Shown here: positions 54,609 to 62,197 of the stretch, piece by piece
How the letters are laid out: each line of letters begins with the position of its first letter
Position numbering within the stretch: position 1 is the first letter of the stretch
From: Pontibacter harenae
GTDB taxonomy: Bacteria > Bacteroidota > Bacteroidia > Cytophagales > Hymenobacteraceae
Direction of reading: 5' to 3'
Length of the DNA stretch: 64,000 nt
NCBI RefSeq assembly: GCF_020907245.1
Contig: NZ_JAJJWH010000007.1
Span: forward strand, 62,001-126,000
Position numbers and translations under genes: made by a program
Notes under the pieces: generated by a model
What the model was told of the DNA's origin: nothing
What the model saw: the letters and a program-made list of their open reading frames with translations, nothing else
The model's database searches: none

Positions 54609-55255
54609 GGGCAAGGTAGTTTTCCTAGCCTGCAAAACTGCTGCAACCCTAATATTTTCTTTTCGGAGGAGGTATACAAACCTTGACTAACAAACCTACG
54701 GAGGAAAGGGTATTTCCTTATAAAAACCTGCAACAGTAAGTCGTTTTCAGTATTCTGCTGTCGGGTTGCTTACCAACATCAGTTGCAACACTAATTAGTT
54801 AGCTGTACTCGCTATTCATTCATCCCCCATTGCTCAGTCATATAGTTGTCATAACACAAGTTATTCACTGTTAGGTGTCTCCTCAAATAATATAACTTTT
54901 ATAGTTGCTTATACTTACATTCATCTATATACCTTAGACACAATACTTCAATCAACATTTTCTAAAGAACTCACTTATAGAATCTTAAAGCAATCCCTAT
55001 CAGTACTGATTATAATTTTTAGATTGCTTTGATAATGAATATTGTTTACTAACTTGGCATCTACAACAGATTTATACAACAATTTTAAGCTTTTTGATTG
55101 TTTTTTATCAGAATAGTTAAATTAATAGAGAAACTAAAGAGATAAGTTAATTGTACTGTTACCTAATACTTTAACAGGTAAATTTATTTTCTGTTTTATA
55201 GCAACATAGTAGTTAAACCAAAATAACAAATACCCTACATACTCAACTAAAGACA

Positions 55256-58177
55256 ATGAATCCGATTGAACGCACAGGGACTGAGATATTGGACAAGATA
55301 ATGCAGCACTCATTAGACATGATCTGCATCATCAACGAGGATGGTCTTTTTGTGCTGATGAGCAAGGCTTGTAAACAAATTGTTGGGTACGAATTTGAGG
55401 AAATGCAGGGCCAGTCTATCTGGGATTTTATACACCCCGATGATAAGGAGGCAACTGCGGAAATAATGGGGAGGCTGCTTGACGGCTACAAAACAAACTC
55501 TTTTGAGAACCGCTACCTACACAAAGATGGATATTCAGTTCCACTAATCTGGTCTGCAGTTTGGGATGAAGAAGACAATAGCATGTTCTGCGTTGCCCGC
55601 GATGCTACCGAGCGGAACACCATGCTAAAAAAACTGAAAGAAAAGGAAGAGCTGCATGGCGCTTTGATAGAGCAAGGCGATGATATTCTATCATTAATTG
55701 ACGAACAGGCTAATTTTATCTTTACAGGTGGGGCTACCTACCGTGCATTGGGTTTTTTGCCAGAGCAACTTATAGGGCAGAATGCGTTTACGCTGGTGCA
55801 CCCAGATGATGTATACAGAACGAAAGCAGCTTTAGAAATATTATTGTCCGATGGTAAAGCTTCAATTCCAGAGTTTAGATTAAAAAATGCTACTGGCGAA
55901 TGGCGATGGTTGGAAACAATTGGAACAAACCAATTAAACAACCCACACATTAAAGCCTTAGTACTTAGTTCGCGTGATATAACTGAGCGCAAGTTACGTT
56001 CTCTAATCATAGCCAAAGGTGAGCAACGATACAAGGCCCTATTCGAGGGAAATCCTGATGCCATTATCGTAGAAGAAAGAGACGGAACAATTATAGACAT
56101 CAACTGTGCTGGTGAAGCATTAGCAGGTTTACCGAAACAAAGTATTATTGGCTCTTCATTAGCAAACGTACTTCCTGCAGAAGCCATACCTATTTGTATG
56201 CATCACCTAGCACTAGCTTTTGAAGGAGATGTTGTCAAATATCAGTTAGAGATAAACAAGGAGCATAACGAGAAACTGATCTTAGATATAACTAAAGTAC
56301 CTGTTGAATTAGACGGAGAGATTATAGCGGTTCACTCTGTTATAAAAGACATTACTGCCACAACGCTATATCACCAAACAGTAAAGGAACATGCTAAAAA
56401 GCTAAATACTATTTTTGAGAGTATAACAGATGCTTTTTTTACCTTAAATAAGAATTGGGAATTCACTTACATCAACAGTGAATTCGATAGATTACTGAAT
56501 ACTCAGCGACACTATAAGATTGGCAAAAACATCTGGGATATTTTTCCAGAGGAAGTAGGCCAGGAATTTTACCAGCATTACCACAAAGCCGTAGAAACAG
56601 GCGAATCCGTACATTTTGAGGCATACTTTAAAAGTGCTGACTGTTGGTTCGATGTAAAGGCTTATCCCTCCGAAGAAGGGCTTTCAGTTTACTTTAGCGA
56701 CATCTCCGATAAAGTTAAAGCACAGCAAGAGCTAAAGTTGATGTCGCTTGTGGCCAGTTCCATAGATAATAGCGTTGTGATAACAGACGCCAACGGCCTG
56801 ACAGAGTGGGTAAATACAGGCTTTACAAAATGTACTGGTTATACGCTAGCCGAGATGGTGCGTAAAAAACCTGGCGCTGTTTTGCAAGGCCCCGAAACAG
56901 ATAAGGAAGCTATAAAGCTTTTCCGTGAGAAGCTACAGCAAGGCGAATATTTCAATGCTGTAATTCTTAACTACACTAAGTCTGGCGAAAAGCTCTGGTT
57001 TTCGATGGACATTACACCTGTGCGCGATGATGCTGGTAACATTAGACAGTATATAGCTATTCAGAAAAACATCAATGAAAGAGTTAAGTGGCAACAGGAA
57101 TTAACAAAATTATCTTTAGTTGCCAGACACACCACAAACAGTGTTATCATTTCGAACAAAAACAGAGCCATTGAGTGGGTGAACGAAGGCTTTACAAAAT
57201 TAACAGGCTATAGCTTAGAAGAAGCTGTGGGTAAAATCCCTTCAGAGCTGTTGCACCCGAACGATCTAGACCTCAACCCTTATGAAGAAGTAAAGCACCT
57301 AGTACTGAAAGGTGAACCTGTTTCTTTTGAGATAAAGTGCACCAAAAAAAGCGGTGAAATTGCATGGTTTTCGGTGCAGGTAATTCCTATTCTTGATGAA
57401 AAAGGCGAGATCAGCAGGTACCTTACAACTCAAACAGATATAACAGCTTTAAAAACATCAGAGATTGAGTTTTCGGTGCTGGCAAAAGATCTTTACAAGC
57501 AAAACCGAGACCTGCAGCAGTTTACATACATTGTGTCGCACAACTTAAGGGCACCAGTGGCAAACGCCATTGGTTTAACAAGGCTTTTAAGCAAAGTAGA
57601 CAAGCATTCGGAGCTGCACGATACAGCTTTGGCAAATCTTAACACAAGTGTACAAAGGCTCGATACTGTTCTGAAAGACTTGAACATGATCTTGAGCATT
57701 CGTGATAATGCAAGCTCTATTGATCAGGAAGAGGTAGACCTTATGGGTGTATTTAAGCAAGCTGTGGCCACTCTTCAGCAACCTCTAAAATATTGCGGCG
57801 GAGAAATAATAACCCAGATACCACAAGGCTACACCATAAAAGGAAACAAAGCATACCTGCATAGTATTTTTTATAACCTGTTATCTAATGCTATCAAGTA
57901 CAGGTCTGATGCGCGTAAGCTTTGTATTAAAGTAACATGCCTTGGCAGCTCTGAACGCGGCACTATTATCTCTATATCGGACAATGGTTTGGGGATTGAT
58001 CTTAAGAGAGCTGGGCAGGATGTTTTTAAACTGTACAAGCGATTCCACATGCACAAGGTTGAAGGCAAAGGCTTGGGTTTATATCTGGTAAAGACACATA
58101 CAGAAGCAATGGGTGGAAGAGTAGAGATAAGTTCTAAAGTTGAAAAAGGAACAAATTTCCTTGTTTATTTACCATAA
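55256..58177 (+). CDS. Soluble sensor histidine kinase with six PAS domains
   Basis: A 973-residue kinase without membrane segments. Six PAS domains fall at roughly 10-118, 130-245, 250-370, 385-485, 490-615 and 620-735; linking sequences such as FCVARDATERN and LTTQTDITALK mark their ends. HisKA has FTYIVSHNLRAPVANAIGL near 760. The HATPase has NLLSNAIKYRSD, DNGLGID and GKGLGLYLVKTH. It is a paralogue of the kinase at 40756, with two extra PAS units. A GAF gene follows, as with the other copy, and then a tRNA. The signal and the partner regulator are unknown. Confidence 0.92.
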   Translation: MNPIERTGTEILDKIMQHSLDMICIINEDGLFVLMSKACKQIVGYEFEEMQGQSIWDFIHPDDKEATAEIMGRLLDGYKTNSFENRYLHKDGYSVPLIWSAVWDEEDNSMFCVARDATERNTMLKKLKEKEELHGALIEQGDDILSLIDEQANFIFTGGATYRALGFLPEQLIGQNAFTLVHPDDVYRTKAALEILLSDGKASIPEFRLKNATGEWRWLETIGTNQLNNPHIKALVLSSRDITERKLRSLIIAKGEQRYKALFEGNPDAIIVEERDGTIIDINCAGEALAGLPKQSIIGSSLANVLPAEAIPICMHHLALAFEGDVVKYQLEINKEHNEKLILDITKVPVELDGEIIAVHSVIKDITATTLYHQTVKEHAKKLNTIFESITDAFFTLNKNWEFTYINSEFDRLLNTQRHYKIGKNIWDIFPEEVGQEFYQHYHKAVETGESVHFEAYFKSADCWFDVKAYPSEEGLSVYFSDISDKVKAQQELKLMSLVASSIDNSVVITDANGLTEWVNTGFTKCTGYTLAEMVRKKPGAVLQGPETDKEAIKLFREKLQQGEYFNAVILNYTKSGEKLWFSMDITPVRDDAGNIRQYIAIQKNINERVKWQQELTKLSLVARHTTNSVIISNKNRAIEWVNEGFTKLTGYSLEEAVGKIPSELLHPNDLDLNPYEEVKHLVLKGEPVSFEIKCTKKSGEIAWFSVQVIPILDEKGEISRYLTTQTDITALKTSEIEFSVLAKDLYKQNRDLQQFTYIVSHNLRAPVANAIGLTRLLSKVDKHSELHDTALANLNTSVQRLDTVLKDLNMILSIRDNASSIDQEEVDLMGVFKQAVATLQQPLKYCGGEIITQIPQGYTIKGNKAYLHSIFYNLLSNAIKYRSDARKLCIKVTCLGSSERGTIISISDNGLGIDLKRAGQDVFKLYKRFHMHKVEGKGLGLYLVKTHTEAMGGRVEISSKVEKGTNFLVYLP

Positions 58178-58291
58178 ATACAAGAATCCCGTATACGACT
58201 AAACTATGCTTAAATTGTCGACAACAAACCTTTCGTTGACTATCTAGATAAACCAGACTTATTTATACATATTAAGGTATTTTAAATATAC

Positions 58292-58810
58292 ATGCTGAAC
58301 ACATTCACCATTCCTATAGTACCACAAGACGATGAAGAGAGGCTAGAGAAGCTTTATAGTTACAACCTGCTAGATAGTAGCGACGAGGTATCTTTTAGCC
58401 ACATTACCCCCATAGCAGCCCAAATGTTCAAAGTACCCATAGCCCTGGTGTCGTTAGTAGACAAGGACAGGGTTTGGTTTAAAGGAAATGAGGGCATGGG
58501 CGATGCAAAGGAAATTGCCCGAGGTGTCAGCCTTTGCTCTTTGGCCATTCTGAAAGACGATGTTACCGTATTTGAAAATACCAAAGATGAACCTTGCCTG
58601 TATGCCAATCCTTTGGTTGCAGGTAGTTTTGGTTTGCGTTTTTATGCTGCGGCCCCGCTTGTTACGCCAGATGGATACAGAATAGGAGCTGTTTGTGTAG
58701 CAGACAAGCAGCCACGAAAATTTAACGATGAAGATAAACGTATTCTAGAAGGCTTGGCATCTTTGGTGATGGAGGAGATTGAAACCAGAAAGCTGCAGGT
58801 AGAACTATAG
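58292..58810 (+). CDS. Stand-alone GAF-domain protein
   Basis: A 172-residue single GAF domain: QDDEERLEKLYSYNLLDSSD, FKVPIALVSLVDKDRVWFKG, ARGVSLCSLAILKDDVTVFE, ANPLVAGSFGLRFYAAAPLV, GYRIGAVCVADKQPRKF. It is the third intact member of this paralogue set, and shares the Cys in SLCSLA. It is 114 bp downstream of the six-PAS kinase and 94 bp before tRNA-Pro, the same arrangement as at 43 kb. Confidence 0.85.
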   Translation: MLNTFTIPIVPQDDEERLEKLYSYNLLDSSDEVSFSHITPIAAQMFKVPIALVSLVDKDRVWFKGNEGMGDAKEIARGVSLCSLAILKDDVTVFENTKDEPCLYANPLVAGSFGLRFYAAAPLVTPDGYRIGAVCVADKQPRKFNDEDKRILEGLASLVMEEIETRKLQVEL

Positions 58811-58836
58811 AATTTACTTTTTTATAAACAGAGTTT

Positions 58837-58864
58837 TTGATTTAACGCTGAATAAATAAATTTG
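58837..58864 (+). promoter_or_regulatory. Promoter of tRNA-Pro
   Basis: TTG at 58837-58839, a 17 nt spacer, and TAAATTTG at 58857-58864. A start near 58870 would give a 5' leader of about 35 nt for RNase P to remove. Confidence 0.5.
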
Positions 58865-58904
58865 CCCCCGATTCTTGACTAGGTTCAGTTCTTATGTTAT
58901 GCTT

Positions 58905-58978
58905 CGGGGTGTAGCGTAGCCTGGTATCGCGCCAGCATGGGGTGCTGGAGACCGTGGGTTCGAATCCCGCCACTCCGA
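58905..58978 (+). tRNA. tRNA-Pro (anticodon GGG)
   Basis: Acceptor CGGGGTG/CACTCCG, D-arm GCG/CGC with TAGCCTGGTAT, anticodon stem CCAGC/GCTGG with loop ATGGGGT (anticodon GGG, reading CCC/CCT), variable AGACC, T-arm GTGGG/CCCGC with TTCGAAT, discriminator A, no CCA encoded. Confidence 0.95.
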
Positions 58979-58984
58979 CTTTAG

Positions 58985-59016
58985 AAGGTCTTATACTTGA
59001 CAGGTATAAGACCTTT
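58985..59016 (+). terminator. Terminator after tRNA-Pro
   Basis: Arms AAGGTCTTATAC and GTATAAGACCTT followed by TTATTTT, 6 bp after the tRNA. Confidence 0.75.
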
Positions 59017-59055
59017 TATTTTGTCCTATAAGTTTGTGGCGTCTGTAAATAACTT

Positions 59056-59110
59056 GTTACAAAATATGTAACAAAACATTAAGATATCCGTTACACTTTA
59101 TGTAACTTTG
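59056..59110 (+). promoter_or_regulatory. Paired operators and -7 box of higBA
   Basis: GTTAC-N7-GTAAC occurs twice, at 59056-59072 (spacer AAAATAT) and 59090-59106 (spacer ACTTTAT), 34 bp apart. The second overlaps the -7 box TAACTTTG (59103-59110). A dimeric antitoxin bound there would block transcription, the usual autoregulation of such loci. Confidence 0.65.
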
Positions 59111-59128
59111 ATACAGAAGATAAGCGGA

Positions 59129-59422
59129 ATGAATATTGTTACCGTCTCCAGAATAAAGAAATTCTTTCTGAAACATGCCGATTCCAAATTATCACTTGAA
59201 GTTTGGGTGGCAAGAGTTTCAGCTCTGAGAATAACCAACCTGAACGACCTAAAGCAAGTTGCGAATTCAGTAGATGTAATCGGCAACAACCGCGTCATCT
59301 TCGATATCAAAGGGAACAAGTATAGAATAATTACGGTGGTGCTGGTACGCAACCAGACCGTGTACATCCGCTGGATCGGCACCCATGCAGAATATGATAA
59401 AATAGATGCACATACTGTGTAA
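59129..59422 (+). CDS. higB: HigB-family toxin
   Basis: A 97-residue RelE-fold mRNA interferase of the HigB type. The start is taken at ATG 59129 (MNIVTVSRIKKFF); the frame extends upstream to 59108, but that part overlaps the promoter. Signature stretches are SLEVWVARVSALRITNLNDL, GNNRVIFDIKGNKYRIITVV and the C-terminal VYIRWIGTHAEYDKID. Toxins of this family cut translated mRNAs at the ribosome. The toxin-first order ahead of the antitoxin is typical of hig loci. Confidence 0.92.
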   Translation: MNIVTVSRIKKFFLKHADSKLSLEVWVARVSALRITNLNDLKQVANSVDVIGNNRVIFDIKGNKYRIITVVLVRNQTVYIRWIGTHAEYDKIDAHTV

Positions 59423-59452
59423 ATAAAATAGAACACCAACACCAGACGACCG

Positions 59453-59842
59453 ATGAGCAAAGTAACCATCAACCCCATAAGAACTGAGCAAGACTACGAA
59501 GAGGCTGTGAAGCGGCTAGATAGTCTGCTGGACATGAACCCTAAGCCTGGAACTGATCTGGATGATGAGTTGGAAGTGCTGACCACGCTTGTACAAGCGT
59601 ACGAGCAAGTACATTACCCTATTGAGTTACCAGATCCAATTGATGCGATTAAGCACATAATGGAGGAAAACGGGTGGAAGAACAAAGATTTGGAACAGTA
59701 CATTGGTCCTAAATCTCGGGTATCTGAGATTCTTAACCGAAAAAGATACTTTACACTTCAGCAAATTTACATGCTGCACAAGCATTTAAACCTGCCTTTT
59801 GAAATGTTTATTAACGAAAGAGTAATACAGTCGGCTGCCTAA
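59453..59842 (+). CDS. higA: HigA-family antitoxin, XRE-type
   Basis: A 129-residue protein. The N-terminal half (NPIRTEQDYEEAVKRLDSLL, DDELEVLTTLVQAYE) is the toxin-neutralising segment found in longer HigA proteins. The C-terminal half is a helix-turn-helix domain (IKHIMEENGWKNKDLEQYIG, SRVSEILNRKRYFTLQQIYM). It lies 30 bp after higB. It should bind and inhibit HigB and repress the operon through the palindromes upstream. Confidence 0.92.
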   Translation: MSKVTINPIRTEQDYEEAVKRLDSLLDMNPKPGTDLDDELEVLTTLVQAYEQVHYPIELPDPIDAIKHIMEENGWKNKDLEQYIGPKSRVSEILNRKRYFTLQQIYMLHKHLNLPFEMFINERVIQSAA

Positions 59843-59848
59843 ACAAAA

Positions 59849-59874
59849 AAGCCGCAGCGGGTTAGCTGCGGCTT
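59849..59874 (+). terminator. Terminator after higA
   Basis: Arms GCCGCAGC and GCTGCGGC around a 6-nt loop, preceded by A6. The T-run on the plus strand is weak, so it probably works mainly for the minus-strand gene at 59908. Confidence 0.6.
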
Positions 59875-59907
59875 GTGTATATACTTTTGATATCTTCGCC
59901 CTCAATC

Positions 59908-60186
59908 CTACTTCTTCTCAGAGTGCCCCAGGCTTTTTTCAGGGCTTACCTTATCCCGTACTAGCTGCTTCAACTCTTTTATCTCAGGAAAACGACCTTC
60001 CCTTTTCCTATCGAATACCTGCTCATCGTTTACCCTAACGTTGTAGCGGCCGTTTACCTCACTTGGCTGTATGAGCACACCATATACATCCTCGGAAAAA
60101 GTAGTGAGTAACTCTTGTGCCATATAGGCGGCACGCAGCATCCAGCCGCATTTCGGACAGTATTCAATTGTTATGGTAGGTTTCAT
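59908..60186 (-). CDS. SelT/SelW/SelH (Rdx) family thioredoxin-like protein
   Basis: A 92-residue protein from ATG 60186 (MKPTITIEYCPKCGW); the longer frame to 60252 is not family-like. The redox motif C-P-K-C is at residues 10-13, in the position of the selenocysteine of eukaryotic relatives. Later family sequence is GVLIQPSEVNGRYNVRVND and FDRKREGRFPEIKELKQLVRD. Cytosolic redox role inferred. It precedes the rubredoxin-domain gene on the same strand by 78 bp. Confidence 0.85.
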   Translation of the reverse strand: MKPTITIEYCPKCGWMLRAAYMAQELLTTFSEDVYGVLIQPSEVNGRYNVRVNDEQVFDRKREGRFPEIKELKQLVRDKVSPEKSLGHSEKK

Positions 60187-60263
60187 AGAAGTATAATACA
60201 GTTGGTTTTGCAGATTAGCTGGCAGCAATAAACTCCCAAAGCTACACAGCAAATTACACTATC

Positions 60264-61754
60264 TTATACTTTAACCAGCTGAAGTGGGTTTACTTCTACA
60301 AAATCTTCTTTGGGAGCCTCGCAGGTAGGGCAGGTGTAGTTTGTTATACTTTCGAAAGGTGTACCTGCCGCAATAGCGTTTACCGCGTCGCCGTACTGCG
60401 CATCGTATACCGTGAAGCAGTTTTTGCATTGATATACTTTCGCTAGCTCCTGTTCCTCAGCATTTAAACTTTGCTCGCTTTCGTAAACAGGATTCTGCGG
60501 CAACTCTGCCTCTGTTTGCAGTTCGTAATATAAATTACAAAGCTCAATCAAGCGCTGACTCAATTCCTCACGGCTCACATCTTTCTTATAGCTGAGAAAG
60601 TCTTTGGAGTTCGGGTTGAAATCGCGGGTATGCAGCACTTCGAACAGTTCCTGCTGCGGTGCCTCCCCATTCACCAAATCCTGCTGCGTACGGATAACAA
60701 TAGAGCCAAACAAGCCTGTTTTTGGCTGCGTTTTAATGGCAAAGCAAAGGCGATAGGTTCGTACATCCTCTTCATTAAACTTGCGAACCAACTCATTCTT
60801 CAGGTTTAAGCCGTAAGGGCAAAGGTCCTCTACCTGCCAATTCAGCTCGTTGGAAGCATGCCGCACATTAATTCGGTACTTGCACAATATGGTATCCCAC
60901 AGGTCGCGGTCAGCCAGCTCTATACCTTTCACGACAATGGATTTCCAAGGCGTGGTATATAGCTGCCCCACCCGCGTCTGCAGGCAGATGTTGCATAAAT
61001 CTTTCAGAAAGGCCACAGGATAAAGCTCATCGCGGCGGTAAATACCCAACCATAATTTATTGCCGTAGCGGTTGAAGCCTTCGTAGTAAGGCAGTTTAAA
61101 ATCAGGCAGCTTCAGCGCTGCAGCAATTGGTTGAACCACAAAACTACCACTGGCGCTTACCATCGCATGCAGCAGTGCGCCATCAATCGCAGGTTGGTCG
61201 TAAAACTTATCTTTGTTCGCAAAAATGGTTTGCTCCAGCACACTGCTCAGCTCTGGAATATCCTCTGAGTAAACCAGCGAAGGCCAGCAATAAATAATAT
61301 TCGTTTTAGGAAAACGGATATAGAGGTACCAGTAATTACTCGTATCCGAAGCTATAAAATTGAAGTTGCCTGTAAAGAAGGGGAAGAAAGCCTGGTTGTT
61401 ATCAACAAGGTTAATCTTTACCTGCGGCCTGTAATCGAACAGATCCAGAATGTCTTTATAAACACCTTCCCGCAGCCAGTTGGCATGGTAAAACACATCT
61501 TCGGCTACATAAGAACTGATGATGTTCGGATGAACATCTGCATCCAACTCGTAAATAATATCCGCAGAAATCAGCTCCTGCACCAGTTGGCGCACCTGCA
61601 CCTCTAGCACCGTAAAAAACAACTGCTGCCGATTCCCGAAGCGAATATTCTCTACGCCCGCACTTTCAGCTATCGCTAAAATATCCAGTAAATCTCCCGC
61701 CGACACAATACCGCCAGCCAGGTTTATTTTGATCGTATAGTTTTTAACTATCAT
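60264..61754 (-). CDS. Nitrite/sulfite reductase-like protein with C-terminal rubredoxin
   Basis: A 496-residue protein. The N-terminal 70 residues (VKNYTIKINLAGGIVSAGDL, GVENIRFGNRQQLFF) and the middle GQLYTTPWKSIVVKGIEL resemble the ferredoxin-like half-domains of siroheme nitrite/sulfite reductases. The four cluster cysteines of those enzymes are not recognisable, so it may not bind siroheme-[4Fe-4S]. The C-terminus is a rubredoxin with Cys443, Cys446, Cys475 and Cys478 (YQCKNC ... YTCPTC). It probably acts as an electron-transfer partner in nitrate assimilation, given the downstream-reading neighbour at 62198; this is inference from context. Confidence 0.75.
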   Translation of the reverse strand: MIVKNYTIKINLAGGIVSAGDLLDILAIAESAGVENIRFGNRQQLFFTVLEVQVRQLVQELISADIIYELDADVHPNIISSYVAEDVFYHANWLREGVYKDILDLFDYRPQVKINLVDNNQAFFPFFTGNFNFIASDTSNYWYLYIRFPKTNIIYCWPSLVYSEDIPELSSVLEQTIFANKDKFYDQPAIDGALLHAMVSASGSFVVQPIAAALKLPDFKLPYYEGFNRYGNKLWLGIYRRDELYPVAFLKDLCNICLQTRVGQLYTTPWKSIVVKGIELADRDLWDTILCKYRINVRHASNELNWQVEDLCPYGLNLKNELVRKFNEEDVRTYRLCFAIKTQPKTGLFGSIVIRTQQDLVNGEAPQQELFEVLHTRDFNPNSKDFLSYKKDVSREELSQRLIELCNLYYELQTEAELPQNPVYESEQSLNAEEQELAKVYQCKNCFTVYDAQYGDAVNAIAAGTPFESITNYTCPTCEAPKEDFVEVNPLQLVKV

Positions 61755-62197
61755 AGTTCGTTTCTTCTGCTAAAGTAACGCGACACAAGTAAGGAGATAC
61801 AAGTATTACGACACAAGACACACGACTTTTTCGTAAAGATCATGTTGAAATAGAATACCTCCTGCTGATAACCCACCCCTAACCCCTCCGAGGAGTGGAA
61901 TAAAAATCCATAATGTGAAAGTTTAGCTTCTGCTAGGTGCACATTTCGACGCTCCACTGTTTGAGCGTTCAGCGAGTTTGGAGCGTCTTGATTTTTTTGG
62001 TTCTTTTTGTCTTGATACAAAAAGAACAGAGACTTAAACCATAAAACATGCTCATTTGCTGTTAAACATTAAGGTTGCTATGCGAACACAAACCATTATG
62101 CCAGTGGCTGAAGCCCCCCCTTCCACTAAGTTTCTTCCAGAATGACAGAAGGAGAAAGCATGGCTATCAAAAAGCATACAGTGAGATTAAATCTTCT
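61755..62197. other. Intergenic gap with a hairpin-rich repeat-like stretch
   Basis: No convincing gene; an 89-codon frame on the minus strand has no family features. A perfect hairpin lies at 62000-62010 and 62017-62027 (GTTCTTTTTGT / ACAAAAAGAAC). It sits inside a stretch (61870-62040) that looks like dispersed intergenic sequence found in related genomes, an impression I cannot verify here. Confidence 0.4.

Noticed and set aside
61751-62020. 89-codon minus-strand frame between the rubredoxin and nitrate reductase genes
   Set aside because: Its composition and the hairpin/repeat-like DNA under it argue against a real gene.
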